Of a DNA stretch of 64,000 nucleotides, positions 15,347-23,778 are shown piece after piece. Each line of letters opens with the position of its first letter. Positions within the stretch are counted from its first letter, which is position 1. The notes under the pieces are model-generated. The model searched no databases. It had not been told where the DNA came from and worked only from the letters and a program-made list of their open reading frames with translations. The translations under genes were made by a program, and so were the position numbers. Origin of the DNA: Chryseobacterium sp. T16E-39 (GTDB lineage Bacteria > Bacteroidota > Bacteroidia > Flavobacteriales > Weeksellaceae); contig NZ_CP022282.1 of assembly GCF_002216065.1 (NCBI RefSeq), forward strand, positions 1,488,001-1,552,000, read 5' to 3'.

Positions 15347-16225
15347 ATGAAAAAAACAGGATTTCTTCTTCTTTTGATCTCAGCATTTAGCTTTGCTCAA
15401 ACAACGTCACTGGAACAAAAGATCAACTCTATTGTAAATGGCAAAAATGCGACCGTAGGTGTTTCTGTCCTGAGCATTGAAAATGATTTCAATTATAACA
15501 AAAACGGGGAGAAAAAACTTCCGATGCAAAGTGTTTTCAAATTTCACATCTCCTCTGCTGTTTTAGATCTTGTTGATAAGGGAAAACTCTCATTGGATCA
15601 GAAAGTTTTAATTAAAAAATCCGATCTCCTGGATGACACCTGGTCTCCGATGCGGGAAAAGTATCCTGCAGGTAATGTTGAACTCCCTTTAAGTGAAATT
15701 ATCGATTTTACCGTTGCTCAAAGTGACAATAATGGATGTGACATCCTTTTACGATTAATTGGAGGAACATCTACAGTACAGAAATTCATGAATTCAAAAG
15801 GAGTAAAGAATTTTCAGATCAAATTCAATGAAGAAGAAATGCATAAGGGCTGGAATGTGCAATATGAAAATTTCAGCACGACCAATTCTATTGTAGATGT
15901 ATTGAAAAAGTTTTATCAGGGAAAACTACTTTCAAAAAAATCGACTGCCTATCTGATGAAAGTAATGCTTGGAACAAAGACCGGAGCCAATAAGTTGGTT
16001 GAACAACTTCCTAAAAATACGCCAGTCGCACATAAAACAGGTTCTTCAGGCAAAAATAAAGAAGGGCTTACCGGTGCAGAAAATGATATGGGAATTGTGA
16101 CCCTTCCCAATGGAAAACACTATGCAATTGCTGTATTTGTAAGTAATTCCACTGAAACAGAAGCCGTAAACTGTAAAATCATTTCTGATCTTTCAAAGGT
16201 AGTTTGGGATGATTTTAATAAGTAG
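15347..16225 (+). CDS. Class A beta-lactamase, subclass A2
   Basis: This 292-residue enzyme hydrolyses beta-lactams in the periplasm, with a signal peptide ending FSFAQ at residue 18. The serine motif is S62-V-F-K, the SDN loop is S126-D127-N128 and the KTG box is at 230-232 (HKTGSS). The omega-loop reads NEEEMH, which puts a His where TEM has Asn170, as in the PER branch. These traits and the genus-like context point to the chromosomal CGA/CIA group of Chryseobacterium. No LysR/AmpR-type regulator is adjacent. A TAAATTTA box immediately before the ATG suggests an almost leaderless transcript. Spectrum cannot be judged from sequence. Confidence 0.93.
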   Translation: MKKTGFLLLLISAFSFAQTTSLEQKINSIVNGKNATVGVSVLSIENDFNYNKNGEKKLPMQSVFKFHISSAVLDLVDKGKLSLDQKVLIKKSDLLDDTWSPMREKYPAGNVELPLSEIIDFTVAQSDNNGCDILLRLIGGTSTVQKFMNSKGVKNFQIKFNEEEMHKGWNVQYENFSTTNSIVDVLKKFYQGKLLSKKSTAYLMKVMLGTKTGANKLVEQLPKNTPVAHKTGSSGKNKEGLTGAENDMGIVTLPNGKHYAIAVFVSNSTETEAVNCKIISDLSKVVWDDFNK

Positions 16226-16311
16226 ATTTTAAAGCTTAATTTTAAGCGAAAGAAAAAAGGCTTCATGTCTTAAAAAAAGAGGCTTAATTAACCTTAATTC
16301 TATTGATCAAA

Positions 16312-16719
16312 ATGAAAAAATTAGCAATACTTCTCGGTATTTTTTGTGGTACATTCTTTTTCTCACAAAAGAATCAAAACTATTTACAGGTGGGATACGC
16401 AAGTATTTGTTGCGGAACTCCTTCTGAAGACCCTGTCATTAATTATATTTCAAAATTTCAAAAAAAGAATAAAACCAAACCTTTCGAAATTTACAGAGAA
16501 AGTGGCTTGGGAAGAGAAGGTGAATTTAACCTTTATATCGGAGTCGATGCTTTAGCAAAAAGAAAAAAAAGTAAATTCATATCGGGTCTTAAAGCTGCTA
16601 TTTTTTCACAAAATGCACAAAGAAAAAGCAACAGTGGAAATGTGAATTTTGATGAAGCACAGGTGGTAACAAAAGCTGACTTAGCCAATTCAAGAAATCT
16701 AACTATCTATAAAAAATAA
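16312..16719 (+). CDS. Secreted hypothetical protein
   Basis: The ATG at 16312 gives 135 residues and a clean signal peptide (MKKLAILLGIFCGTFFFSQ). A TTG nine bases upstream is in frame but adds nothing. The mature part is basic and contains a CC pair in ASICCGTPSEDP, then GREGEFNLYIGVDALAKRKKSKF. I recognise no domain. It ends 16 bases before the 3-hydroxybutyryl-CoA dehydrogenase start, so the two may share a transcript, although their roles look unrelated. Confidence 0.7.
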   Translation: MKKLAILLGIFCGTFFFSQKNQNYLQVGYASICCGTPSEDPVINYISKFQKKNKTKPFEIYRESGLGREGEFNLYIGVDALAKRKKSKFISGLKAAIFSQNAQRKSNSGNVNFDEAQVVTKADLANSRNLTIYKK

Positions 16720-16735
16720 TTTAATTAAAGGAAAA

Positions 16736-17629
16736 ATGATCAAAAACGTTGTAGTTATCGGAGCTGGAACCATGGGAAATGGTATTGCACATACTTTTGC
16801 GCAAAGCGGATTTAAAGTAAGCCTGGTGGATGTATCTCAGGAAGCTTTAGACAGAGGAATAAAAACCATCACCACCAACCTCGACAGAATAATTGCAAAG
16901 GGTAACCTTACAGAAGAGCAAAAAGCAGAAACTTTAGGAAATATCACCACTTTTACAGAACTGAAGGGGGCTGTAGGAGCAGCTGATCTGATCGTAGAAG
17001 CAGCGACTGAAAATCAGGATCTGAAGTTAAAAATCTTTGGACAAATGGATGAATTTGCTCCTGAAAACTGTATTCTGGCAACCAATACTTCTTCCATTTC
17101 TATTACGAAAATAGCAGCAGCAACGAAGAGAGCTGATAAGGTGATCGGTATGCATTTTATGAATCCAGTACCTATCATGAAATTGGTAGAAATCATCAAA
17201 GGGTATTCTACATCAAAAGAGACTTTTGATACGATCTATGAAATGAGTAAAACCCTAGGAAAAGTACCTGTAGAGGTTAATGACTACCCAGGTTTTGTTG
17301 CTAACAGAATTTTGATGCCTATGATCAACGAGTCTATCGAAACATTGTATAACGGAGTGGCAGGCGTTGAAGAAATCGACACTGTAATGAAACTCGGAAT
17401 GGCTCACCCAATGGGACCTCTTCAGTTGGCTGACTTTATTGGTCTTGATGTTTGCCTGGCTATCCTTAATGTCATGTATGATGGTTTTAAAAATCCTAAA
17501 TATGCTCCAAATCCACTTTTGGTGAATATGGTAATGGCAGGAAAATTAGGAGTGAAATCTGGTGAAGGTTTTTATGACTATTCTGAAAGCAAAAAAGCAG
17601 AAAAAGTTTCGAAAATGTTCTCTAAATAA
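16736..17629 (+). CDS. hbd: 3-hydroxybutyryl-CoA dehydrogenase
   Basis: The 297-residue enzyme interconverts (S)-3-hydroxybutyryl-CoA and acetoacetyl-CoA with NAD(P), serving fatty-acid or phenylacetate-type CoA metabolism. The N-terminal Rossmann motif is GAGTMGNGIAHTFAQSG. The catalytic pair appears as TNTSSISI with HFMNPVPIMKLVE, and the C-terminal helical domain starts at NDYPGFVANRILMPMINE. Typical end motifs GPLQLADFIGLD and GVKSGEGFYDY are present. Length and motifs fit stand-alone bacterial Hbd/PaaH. The gene ends before a strong terminator at 17705. Confidence 0.95.
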   Translation: MIKNVVVIGAGTMGNGIAHTFAQSGFKVSLVDVSQEALDRGIKTITTNLDRIIAKGNLTEEQKAETLGNITTFTELKGAVGAADLIVEAATENQDLKLKIFGQMDEFAPENCILATNTSSISITKIAAATKRADKVIGMHFMNPVPIMKLVEIIKGYSTSKETFDTIYEMSKTLGKVPVEVNDYPGFVANRILMPMINESIETLYNGVAGVEEIDTVMKLGMAHPMGPLQLADFIGLDVCLAILNVMYDGFKNPKYAPNPLLVNMVMAGKLGVKSGEGFYDYSESKKAEKVSKMFSK

Positions 17630-17704
17630 TTCTCTGAACTACTTTTATATATTCAGACAGTAGGCTCTTGCTTGCCATCTGCAATTAAAAAAACAAATAC
17701 TATT

Positions 17705-17736
17705 TGGTCATCACCAGCAAGTGATGACCATTTTTT
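17705..17736 (+). terminator. Strong terminator after hbd
   Basis: TGGTCATCAC (17705-17714) pairs with GTGATGACCA (17721-17730) around CAGCAA, followed by six T. Confidence 0.92.
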
Positions 17737-17929
17737 CATTTCTTTATTAATAAGTCCCGGAAACAGGACAAATTAATTCTTACACTACAGATATGGCGCG
17801 GCTATCAGTAGATTTTAATGGTATAATTTGACTTTAAAGCGTGTAGACTTCTTATAGAAAACATCTGTTACTGGGTGCAAAGTTTTACAAAAAAACAGGC
17901 TCGACGAGAACAAATATCAATAATTTTAT
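17737..17929. other. Intergenic stretch with no recognised content
   Basis: I see no ORF with sensible start and composition, no strong hairpin and no tRNA-like fold here. It leads into the -7 box of the next gene. Confidence 0.5.
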
Positions 17930-17937
17930 TATCTTTG
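17930..17937 (+). promoter_or_regulatory. -7 box candidate for the acidic 79-residue protein
   Basis: TATCTTTG matches TAnnTTTG, 22 bases before the ATG at 17960. No TTG lies at the -33 position. Confidence 0.45.
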
Positions 17938-17959
17938 AAAAAGTTAAAATATTAAAAAA

Positions 17960-18199
17960 ATGAAATTACCAAAGTTTTTATTAGCAGATAATTCGGAATT
18001 TCCTGAGGATTTATTCGTGGTTCATACAGAATACCCAAGATTTATCTTAAACGTTGAGGAAGAAGAAGTTGAGTGGCTTGATGATTTGGAGGGTGACGAT
18101 GAAGAGACCATGGCAGATGAAGCTACTAAAGTGGTAGAAGCAGCTTTCAAATGGTGTGACGAAGAATTGGCTAAGTACGACGAAGAAGAGGAAGAATAA
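17960..18199 (+). CDS. Conserved-looking acidic small protein
   Basis: This 79-residue protein opens with an ordered-looking segment (KLPKFLLADNSEFPEDLFVVHTEYPRF split over residues 4-30). It then becomes strongly acidic (VEEEEVEWLDDLEGDDEE, and an EEEEE end) around a helix, VVEAAFKWCDEELAKY. Proteins of this size and pattern are common single genes in flavobacteria, with no known function. No signal or membrane segment. It is framed by its own promoter box and a palindromic terminator. Confidence 0.8.
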   Translation: MKLPKFLLADNSEFPEDLFVVHTEYPRFILNVEEEEVEWLDDLEGDDEETMADEATKVVEAAFKWCDEELAKYDEEEEE

Positions 18200-18220
18200 G
18201 AAAACCTTAAAACATAAAAA

Positions 18221-18240
18221 AGGAACTCAATTGAGTTCCT
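18221..18240. terminator. Bidirectional terminator
   Basis: AGGAACTCAATTGAGTTCCT is a perfect 20-base palindrome flanked by A5 and T4. It serves the acidic-protein gene and the convergent META lipoprotein gene. Confidence 0.85.
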
Positions 18241-18248
18241 TTTATTTT

Positions 18249-18659
18249 TTATTCTGATTTATTGAATTTCAATAACAAAAGATTGTCTTTATACAATTCT
18301 AAAGTAGTTCCGGAAATTACATATTTATTAGCTTTTCCCACCATATCCATAAAGTTCTGCTCCACATTCATATTGTCACAAGCCATTTTTGTAGACCCCA
18401 TTGGACCCGCAGAAAAATTACCTGTTGAAGCATCCAGCTTTACTGTTCCAAAATAGTTGTTACATCCCCCATTTCCATTGATCTTTTCTCCTTCGATATT
18501 CAATGTAGGAATTTTTCCTTTCACATTATCTGCTAAGGTCCATTTTGTATTTACTAATGAAGGCTGAGATTTTCCTACTTTTGAAGCAGATGCGCTTGAC
18601 ATAGTTCCGCACGACGCCAAAATCACGGCTGCACTTATACTTAAAAAAAGATTTTTCAT
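18249..18659 (-). CDS. META-domain lipoprotein (HslJ-like)
   Basis: I start this gene at the ATG at 18659 (136 residues), which gives a lipoprotein signal with lipobox ILASC. The ATG at 18683 would only add a Lys-rich prefix. The mature part is a META domain. NTKWTLADNVKG is followed by the signature NGNGGCNNYFGTVKLD, then GPMGSTKMACDN with the second conserved Cys, and EQNFMDMVGKANKY. HslJ of E. coli, in the same family, is a heat-induced outer-membrane-linked protein affecting novobiocin tolerance. Here the function is unknown. The protein should be anchored in the envelope. Confidence 0.88.
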   Translation of the reverse strand: MKNLFLSISAAVILASCGTMSSASASKVGKSQPSLVNTKWTLADNVKGKIPTLNIEGEKINGNGGCNNYFGTVKLDASTGNFSAGPMGSTKMACDNMNVEQNFMDMVGKANKYVISGTTLELYKDNLLLLKFNKSE

Positions 18660-18785
18660 TTTTTTCTTTTTTGATTTTACCAAATTTACGGAAATTATAT
18701 TACCTAAACGGTTTTCAAAGAATTTTATTATTCATCTATCCTTTGGATCTATAATTTATTTCCCGCAAATGGGGAGATAGGTTTT

Positions 18786-18943
18786 GGCTAAAGCCGAAAT
18801 ATGTAGATAATTATTTTAGGTAGGCTAAAGCCTACCTCTATTGATATTCATTTCATTTTTCTTTCAATGTATTTGGCTAAAACATACATTCTCCGACATA
18901 TCTGTATTATATTAAAACAAAAAAAACGGGCTAAAGCCCGTTT
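18786..18943. repeat. Cluster of four GGCTAAA-centred hairpins
   Basis: Four small inverted repeats share the core GGCTAAA. They are GGCTAAAGCC at 18786-18795, AGGTAGGC/GCCTACCT at 18818-18837, AATGTAT/ATACATT flanking TTGGCTAAAAC near 18867-18891, and AAACGGGC/GCCCGTTT at 18924-18943. They look like a REP-type intergenic element. The last one lies 22 bases beyond the pheT stop and doubles as its terminator. Confidence 0.6.
18924..18943 (-). terminator. Terminator of pheT
   Basis: AAACGGGC, TAAA loop, GCCCGTTT. On the minus strand the stem runs into a T-run (A-rich on the plus strand at 18917-18926). Confidence 0.8.
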
Positions 18944-18965
18944 CAATATATTTATATGTTTTATT

Positions 18966-21368
18966 TTATGATCTCAATTCTGCATTAAAGTCTTTTTGGA
19001 AAGATTTAATTAAAGAATCCATCACTTCGGAAATTTCTTTTTCCTCCAAAGTTTTTGTTTCATTTAATAACTCAAAGCTCATCGCATAAGATTTCTTTCC
19101 TTCCGGAAGATTTTTCCCTTCATATACATCGAATAAGTTAATATCCTTAATGAATGGAGATTTATTCTTTTTTGCCGTTTGATATAATTCCTGATACGTA
19201 ATATTCTTATCAATCAATAGTGCTAAATCTCTTCTGATCTTATTGAATTTAGGAATATCCTTAAATTTCAGTTCATTAGTAGAACGCAATTGCTGAGCCA
19301 TTTCCAATTCAATTTCTGCATAGAAACAATCCTGATCAACATCAAAATCTTTTAATAATCCTGCAGAAACTTTTCCAATTCTTACTAATGTTTTTCCATC
19401 TACTTCATAAGCTAATGCATCAGAGAATCTTTCATCAGATAAAGCTACCTCTTTATAATCAATCGCCAGTTTTTCCAGCAATACCTTTACATATGCTTTA
19501 AGGTTATAAAAATCAGTTGCCGATTTAGGTTGTAACCAGTTTTCTGCAACATCTCTTCCAGAAACAAGAATTGCTAATTGTTTTCTCTCTTCATATTGAG
19601 CTCTTTTGTGATAGATCTTTCCAAACTCAAAGAACTTGATATCCTGATTTTTTCTATTGATGTTGTAAACTGCATTTTGAAGAAGACCTTCCAATAAAGA
19701 TTTTCTCATGAAAGCTAAATCACCACTTAAAGGATTCAGTAATTTTACTGCATCTGTTTCGTCTTTTACAGAAGTTAATGAATTATTCATTACTTCATTA
19801 AAACCTAAACTCTGCAATGTTCTTGCCCAGTTATTCTCCAATTCATCCTGATCGTTAGCGCTCAGCTTTACAGGTGTAAATGAAATCTTTTGTGGAGCAT
19901 CAATTTTATTGTATCCATAGATTCTTAAAATCTCCTCAATAACGTCTATTTCTCTCGTTACATCAGCTCTGTAGGCAGGAACAGAGATTTCCAATCCATT
20001 CTGAATTTCATTTAAAACTTTGATCTCAAGAGCTTTTAAAATTTCTTTTACTTTCTCTCTGTGAATCTTAGTTCCTAAAATCTGTTCAATTTTAGAGAAT
20101 CTGATAATTACATAGCTGTCTTCGATTTTCTTTGGATACTCTTCCAATAGTTCACCTACCAATTTTCCTTCTGCAATTTCCTGAATCATTTTGATTGCGT
20201 GGGTAATTGCTGTTCTGGTAAGATTTGGATCTACTCCCCTTTCAAATCTGAAAGATGCATCCGTATTCAACCCATGAAGTTTAGCCCCTTTTCTTACCGC
20301 TACCGGATTGAAATAAGCACTCTCCAGGAATATTGTTTTTGTTTCGTTGGAAACTCCGGAATTAGCACCACCGAATACACCGGCAATACACATTGGTTTA
20401 TCTTTTCCGTCTTTGATCATTACCTCAGAACCATTCAAAGTTCTTTCAACACCATCTAAAGTCGTAAATTTTGTTCCCTTTTTTACGGTTCCTACTTTTA
20501 CTTTTTTATCTGCAATCTTATCCGCATCAAAAGCATGAAGTGGCTGTCCAAATCCATGAAGAATATAGTTTGTAATATCTACAATATTGTTAATCGGGCT
20601 TAATCCGATTGCTTTTAATCTGTTTTTTAACCAAGCCGGAGATTCTGCTACTTTTACATCTTCAATGACAGCACCAATATATCTTGGACACAGATCTGTA
20701 TTTTCTACTTCTAAAGTAAAGCTATGAGCACCTTCATTATTTAATGGCTCAGAAGCTACTTTTTCAAACTGCGCTTTCTGCTGATTGGTTGATAGAAACG
20801 CATATAGATCTCTTGCAACTCCATAGTGTGACATTGCATCTGTTCGGTTTGGTGTCAAACCAATTTCAATCACCTCATCATTCGTCAGTTCAAAATAGTC
20901 TGCAAAATTCTTTCCTACCTCATATTTCGTTTCATCCAAAACCATGATTCCTCCATGATCATCACTAAGACCTAACTCATCTTCAGCACAGATCATTCCC
21001 TGGGAAACCTCGCTTCTGATTTTTGCCTCTTTGATTTCAAAAAAGTTACCGGTTTTATCATAGATTTTTGTTCCAACAACTGCTACAGGAACTGTTTGTC
21101 CTGCCTCTACATTAGGAGCACCACATACAATGTTAAGTACTTTTCCATTTCCTACATCTACAGTTGTTTTCTTTAGTTTATCGGCATTTGGATGTTTTTC
21201 ACAGGTTAAAACTTTACCTACTACGATTCCTTCCAAACTTCCTTTTACACTTTCAAATTTATCTATACCTTCAACCTCAAGACCAATATCTGTAAGGAAC
21301 TCACCGATTCTTTCAGTTTTCAATTCCGTCTTTATGTAATCTCTTAGCCAGTTATTTGATATTTTCAT
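18966..21368 (-). CDS. pheT: Phenylalanine--tRNA ligase beta subunit
   Basis: The 800-residue beta chain of the alpha2beta2 enzyme that charges tRNA-Phe. The N-terminal tRNA-binding (EMAP/OB) domain shows VGKVLTCEKHPNADKLK at about residues 50-66. Then come the B3/B4 editing domain with GLNTDASFRFERGVDP, the B5 domain with PAYRADVTREIDVIEEI, the catalytic-like core (SLTSVKDET, LLNPLSGDLAFMRKSLL) and the C-terminal anticodon-binding FDX-ACB domain (FKDIPKFNKIRRDLALLI). Length matches the family. pheS is not adjacent, which is usual in Bacteroidota. Confidence 0.97.
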   Translation of the reverse strand: MKISNNWLRDYIKTELKTERIGEFLTDIGLEVEGIDKFESVKGSLEGIVVGKVLTCEKHPNADKLKKTTVDVGNGKVLNIVCGAPNVEAGQTVPVAVVGTKIYDKTGNFFEIKEAKIRSEVSQGMICAEDELGLSDDHGGIMVLDETKYEVGKNFADYFELTNDEVIEIGLTPNRTDAMSHYGVARDLYAFLSTNQQKAQFEKVASEPLNNEGAHSFTLEVENTDLCPRYIGAVIEDVKVAESPAWLKNRLKAIGLSPINNIVDITNYILHGFGQPLHAFDADKIADKKVKVGTVKKGTKFTTLDGVERTLNGSEVMIKDGKDKPMCIAGVFGGANSGVSNETKTIFLESAYFNPVAVRKGAKLHGLNTDASFRFERGVDPNLTRTAITHAIKMIQEIAEGKLVGELLEEYPKKIEDSYVIIRFSKIEQILGTKIHREKVKEILKALEIKVLNEIQNGLEISVPAYRADVTREIDVIEEILRIYGYNKIDAPQKISFTPVKLSANDQDELENNWARTLQSLGFNEVMNNSLTSVKDETDAVKLLNPLSGDLAFMRKSLLEGLLQNAVYNINRKNQDIKFFEFGKIYHKRAQYEERKQLAILVSGRDVAENWLQPKSATDFYNLKAYVKVLLEKLAIDYKEVALSDERFSDALAYEVDGKTLVRIGKVSAGLLKDFDVDQDCFYAEIELEMAQQLRSTNELKFKDIPKFNKIRRDLALLIDKNITYQELYQTAKKNKSPFIKDINLFDVYEGKNLPEGKKSYAMSFELLNETKTLEEKEISEVMDSLIKSFQKDFNAELRS

Positions 21369-21522
21369 CTGCTTAAATCTATTTTTTTATCGGTTAGATG
21401 GTACTGTTATAAGCATTCATCTACTTTATTTTGAAAAATTCCACTTCGAATTTTGCGTTTACAAAGGTCGTGTTTTTTTAAGAAATAACGAAATTTTTAA
21501 CTTCTCAACTGACCTTAAAAAC

Positions 21523-21554
21523 AAAAAAAAGAGGTCTTGAAAATTCAAAACCTC
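21523..21554 (-). terminator. Terminator of dnaN
   Basis: GAGGT-C-TTGAA (21531-21541) pairs with TTCAA-A-ACCTC (21544-21554) with one mismatch, and eight T follow on the minus strand. Confidence 0.8.
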
Positions 21555-21575
21555 TGTTATTCATGTAACTTAATC

Positions 21576-22706
21576 TTATAATCCAATTACAGGCATTGAT
21601 AACATTAAGATATTTTCGTTTTCTTCAAGACCGTCAAGAGGTTCAATAATTCCCGGTCTGTTGGGTTGAGACATTTTCATTGTGATATCGTCAGAACCAA
21701 GGATCGTTAACATTTCAGTTAAGAACTTAGAGCTAAATCCAATGTTGATATCTTCGCCGTTATAATCACAAGGAATCTGCATATCTGCTTTGTTTGCATA
21801 TTCTGTATCTTCTGCATGAAGGTGAAGAATGTTTGCAGACAATTTAAATCGAACCTGATTGGTTGATTTATTAGACATGATTGATGCTCTTTTAATCGCT
21901 CCTAATAAAAGATTTCTGTTGATCGTTAATACATTCGGGTTTTCTTTTGGAATTACCGCTGTATAGTTAGGATATTTCCCATCGATCAGTCTACAGATCC
22001 AGATATGTTTACCAAAAGTAAATTTAGCCATGTTCTCGTTGAAATCAATCGTCACATCTTCATTAGAACTTGCTAAAATATTTTTGAAAATATTCAAAGG
22101 TTTTTTAGGCATGATGAATTCCATCGGTTCGGCATTCATCAGATCCATTCTTTTATAAACAACCAATCTGTGAGAATCTGTAGAAACAAAATTCGTTTCA
22201 TTCTCTCCAAACTGGAAAAGAACTCCTGTCATTACCGGACGTAAAGAATCATTACTTGTTGCAAAAAGCGTATTGGTAAGTGCCTCAGAAAGAACTCCTG
22301 CAGACATTGTTACACTTTGAGAAGCATCAAATTCAGGTAATTCCGGATAATCATCTGCATTATCCAACGCTACCGCGAAATTATCCTTTTCATCTAAAAT
22401 CTCCAGCTGGCTCCCTGTTCCTTCTGCGTTATCCTTTACAGATAACGTAAGCGGTTGTTCACCATAAGTTTTGATAAAATCTTGAAAAATTTTAGCAGGA
22501 ACAGCAAATTTACCCGAGTCATCAGACTTCACTTCCAAAGAAGTAACAAGCGTTGTTTCGCCATCGGATGCCGTAATGGTAACTTGAGTTTCGTTTAGTT
22601 CGATAAGATAGTTTTCTAAAATCGGTCTCGATTGAGAGCTTGATATTACGCCACTTACAGTTTGCAAAGCCTTCTGCAGTTCACCACTTGAAATAATAAA
22701 TTTCAT
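21576..22706 (-). CDS. dnaN: DNA polymerase III sliding clamp, beta subunit
   Basis: The 376-residue beta clamp forms a ring dimer around DNA and tethers the replicative polymerase. Three repeated clamp domains are visible at about residues 1-125, 130-250 and 255-375. The family ends are MKFIISSGELQKALQTV at the start and ENILMLSMPVIGL at the stop, with the third-domain pattern IGFSSKFLTEML. Length is standard. The gene is monocistronic and not next to dnaA or recF, as is normal for this phylum. Confidence 0.97.
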   Translation of the reverse strand: MKFIISSGELQKALQTVSGVISSSQSRPILENYLIELNETQVTITASDGETTLVTSLEVKSDDSGKFAVPAKIFQDFIKTYGEQPLTLSVKDNAEGTGSQLEILDEKDNFAVALDNADDYPELPEFDASQSVTMSAGVLSEALTNTLFATSNDSLRPVMTGVLFQFGENETNFVSTDSHRLVVYKRMDLMNAEPMEFIMPKKPLNIFKNILASSNEDVTIDFNENMAKFTFGKHIWICRLIDGKYPNYTAVIPKENPNVLTINRNLLLGAIKRASIMSNKSTNQVRFKLSANILHLHAEDTEYANKADMQIPCDYNGEDINIGFSSKFLTEMLTILGSDDITMKMSQPNRPGIIEPLDGLEENENILMLSMPVIGL

Positions 22707-22727
22707 AGATTTAAAAATAAATTTTTA

Positions 22728-22735
22728 CAAATATA
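22728..22735 (-). promoter_or_regulatory. -7 box candidate for dnaN
   Basis: On the minus strand TATATTTG, a full match to TAnnTTTG, sits 21 bases before the dnaN ATG. No TTG at -33. Confidence 0.45.
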
Positions 22736-22881
22736 ATAAATAGAAAATAGATTAAAAAATATAATTCTGAGAGTTATTAACAACGAGTAAAAGATTTTTA
22801 TAGCTACTTCCGGTACACTTTTTCATGATTATAAAAACATCATAAAGGATTAAAGATAGGCATTTTCTTTAAGCAATTAAT

Positions 22882-22889
22882 TATATTTG
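22882..22889 (+). promoter_or_regulatory. -7 box candidate for dgkA
   Basis: TATATTTG lies 18 bases before the ATG at 22908. Its final TTG could be misread as a start codon, which argues for the downstream ATG. Confidence 0.5.
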
Positions 22890-22907
22890 TACATAATCTT
22901 TTTGATC

Positions 22908-23264
22908 ATGCGTAAACCACCTATCCATAGAAGTTTCCTGAATGCTTTTCGAGGTGTTTTTTTAATGGTAAAAAGCGAAAGAAATTTTCAGATTGAATGT
23001 CTGGCTCTGTTGATCAATCTGTTTCTCGTCTTTTATTTACAGCTGTCAAAGCTGGATGCAGCCCTGATTCTTATCGTCTCTTTCGGTGTTCTAAGTACTG
23101 AAATTCTCAATACAGCCATTGAACGGATATGTGATATCATTCAACCGGAATTTGACAGGAGAATTGGATTTATTAAGGATGTTTCTGCGGGTGCAGTAAT
23201 TCTTATGGCGATTGTTTCGGTGATTGTTGGAATTTTGGTGTACTGGAAATATATTTTCATTTAA
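22908..23264 (+). CDS. dgkA: Diacylglycerol/undecaprenol kinase family protein
   Basis: This 118-residue integral membrane kinase starts MRKPPIHRSFLNAFRG. Three membrane helices fall near residues 25-45, 50-70 and 95-115. The family signature sits in VLSTEILNTAIERICD, whose Glu residues bind metal-ATP. It phosphorylates diacylglycerol or undecaprenol at the inner membrane. Gram-positive members of this soluble-domain-free type prefer undecaprenol, so the lipid substrate here is open. The start is chosen because the TTG 21 bases earlier lies inside the promoter box. Confidence 0.9.
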   Translation: MRKPPIHRSFLNAFRGVFLMVKSERNFQIECLALLINLFLVFYLQLSKLDAALILIVSFGVLSTEILNTAIERICDIIQPEFDRRIGFIKDVSAGAVILMAIVSVIVGILVYWKYIFI

Positions 23265-23363
23265 ATTGCATTCCTAATAAGCACTCCCGCAGATTATGCA
23301 GATTGAGCATATTTTTCCGGTTTTCATTAATTAGCCCTATGTCTATAGTAAAAAAGCTTTATT

Positions 23364-23402
23364 GTGTCATTCAGAGCGAAACGAAGTGAAGCCTGGAATC
23401 TC
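23364..23402. repeat. Copy of a dispersed intergenic repeat
   Basis: The stretch beginning TGTCATTCAGAGCGAAACGA and ending TGGAATCT has the form of the widespread TGTCATTCTGAGCGAAGCGAAGAATCT-like intergenic repeat. No second copy is in the window. The rest of 23265-23445 is featureless. Confidence 0.5.
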
Positions 23403-23445
23403 TACCATTTTAATAGATACATACACAGACCGTTTTTATTACAAA

Positions 23446-23778
23446 TTATTTCACAACATAAATAAATCCCTTTTTACCTGATCTAAAAGTGGTTTCAATC
23501 CTCTTATAATCATCTACTTCATATTCATCAGCCTGAAGGATTTCACCATCAGTAACTTCAAAAAGCATTCCCTCCACTTCGTCTTCAATCATTCCTGAAA
23601 ACTCCAAAATCGGATGATACTTCTGATTACTTTTTCTCAGCACTTCAGGATCAGTGATCTCAAGCATTTTGAGTTTACATCCCATAAGAATATCTTTTTC
23701 ACCGTTCAATACTCTTCCAAATGTTTCTGTTTGAACCTGTTCATTCTGTAAGGTTCCGTATGAAAATAAATAGGGCAT
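23446..23778 (-). CDS. Gamma-glutamylcyclotransferase-family (AIG2-like) protein
   Basis: The 110-residue protein has the beta-barrel fold of gamma-glutamyl cyclotransferases. It begins LFSYGTLQNEQVQ, matching the (V/L)F-x-Y-G-(T/S)-L substrate-binding motif. The catalytic Glu is expected in DEVEGMLFEV. It ends at DEYEVDDYKRI-like sequence, in which the DEYE pattern is typical. Its ATG shares one base with the stop of the upstream GDSL esterase gene (TAATG), so translation is probably coupled. The exact amine substrate is unknown. Confidence 0.88.
   Translation of the reverse strand: MPYLFSYGTLQNEQVQTETFGRVLNGEKDILMGCKLKMLEITDPEVLRKSNQKYHPILEFSGMIEDEVEGMLFEVTDGEILQADEYEVDDYKRIETTFRSGKKGFIYVVK

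Noticed and set aside
22887..22907. Seven-codon N-terminal extension of dgkA starting at a TTG
   Set aside because: The TTG is part of the TATATTTG promoter box, and the ATG at 22908 gives the family start.
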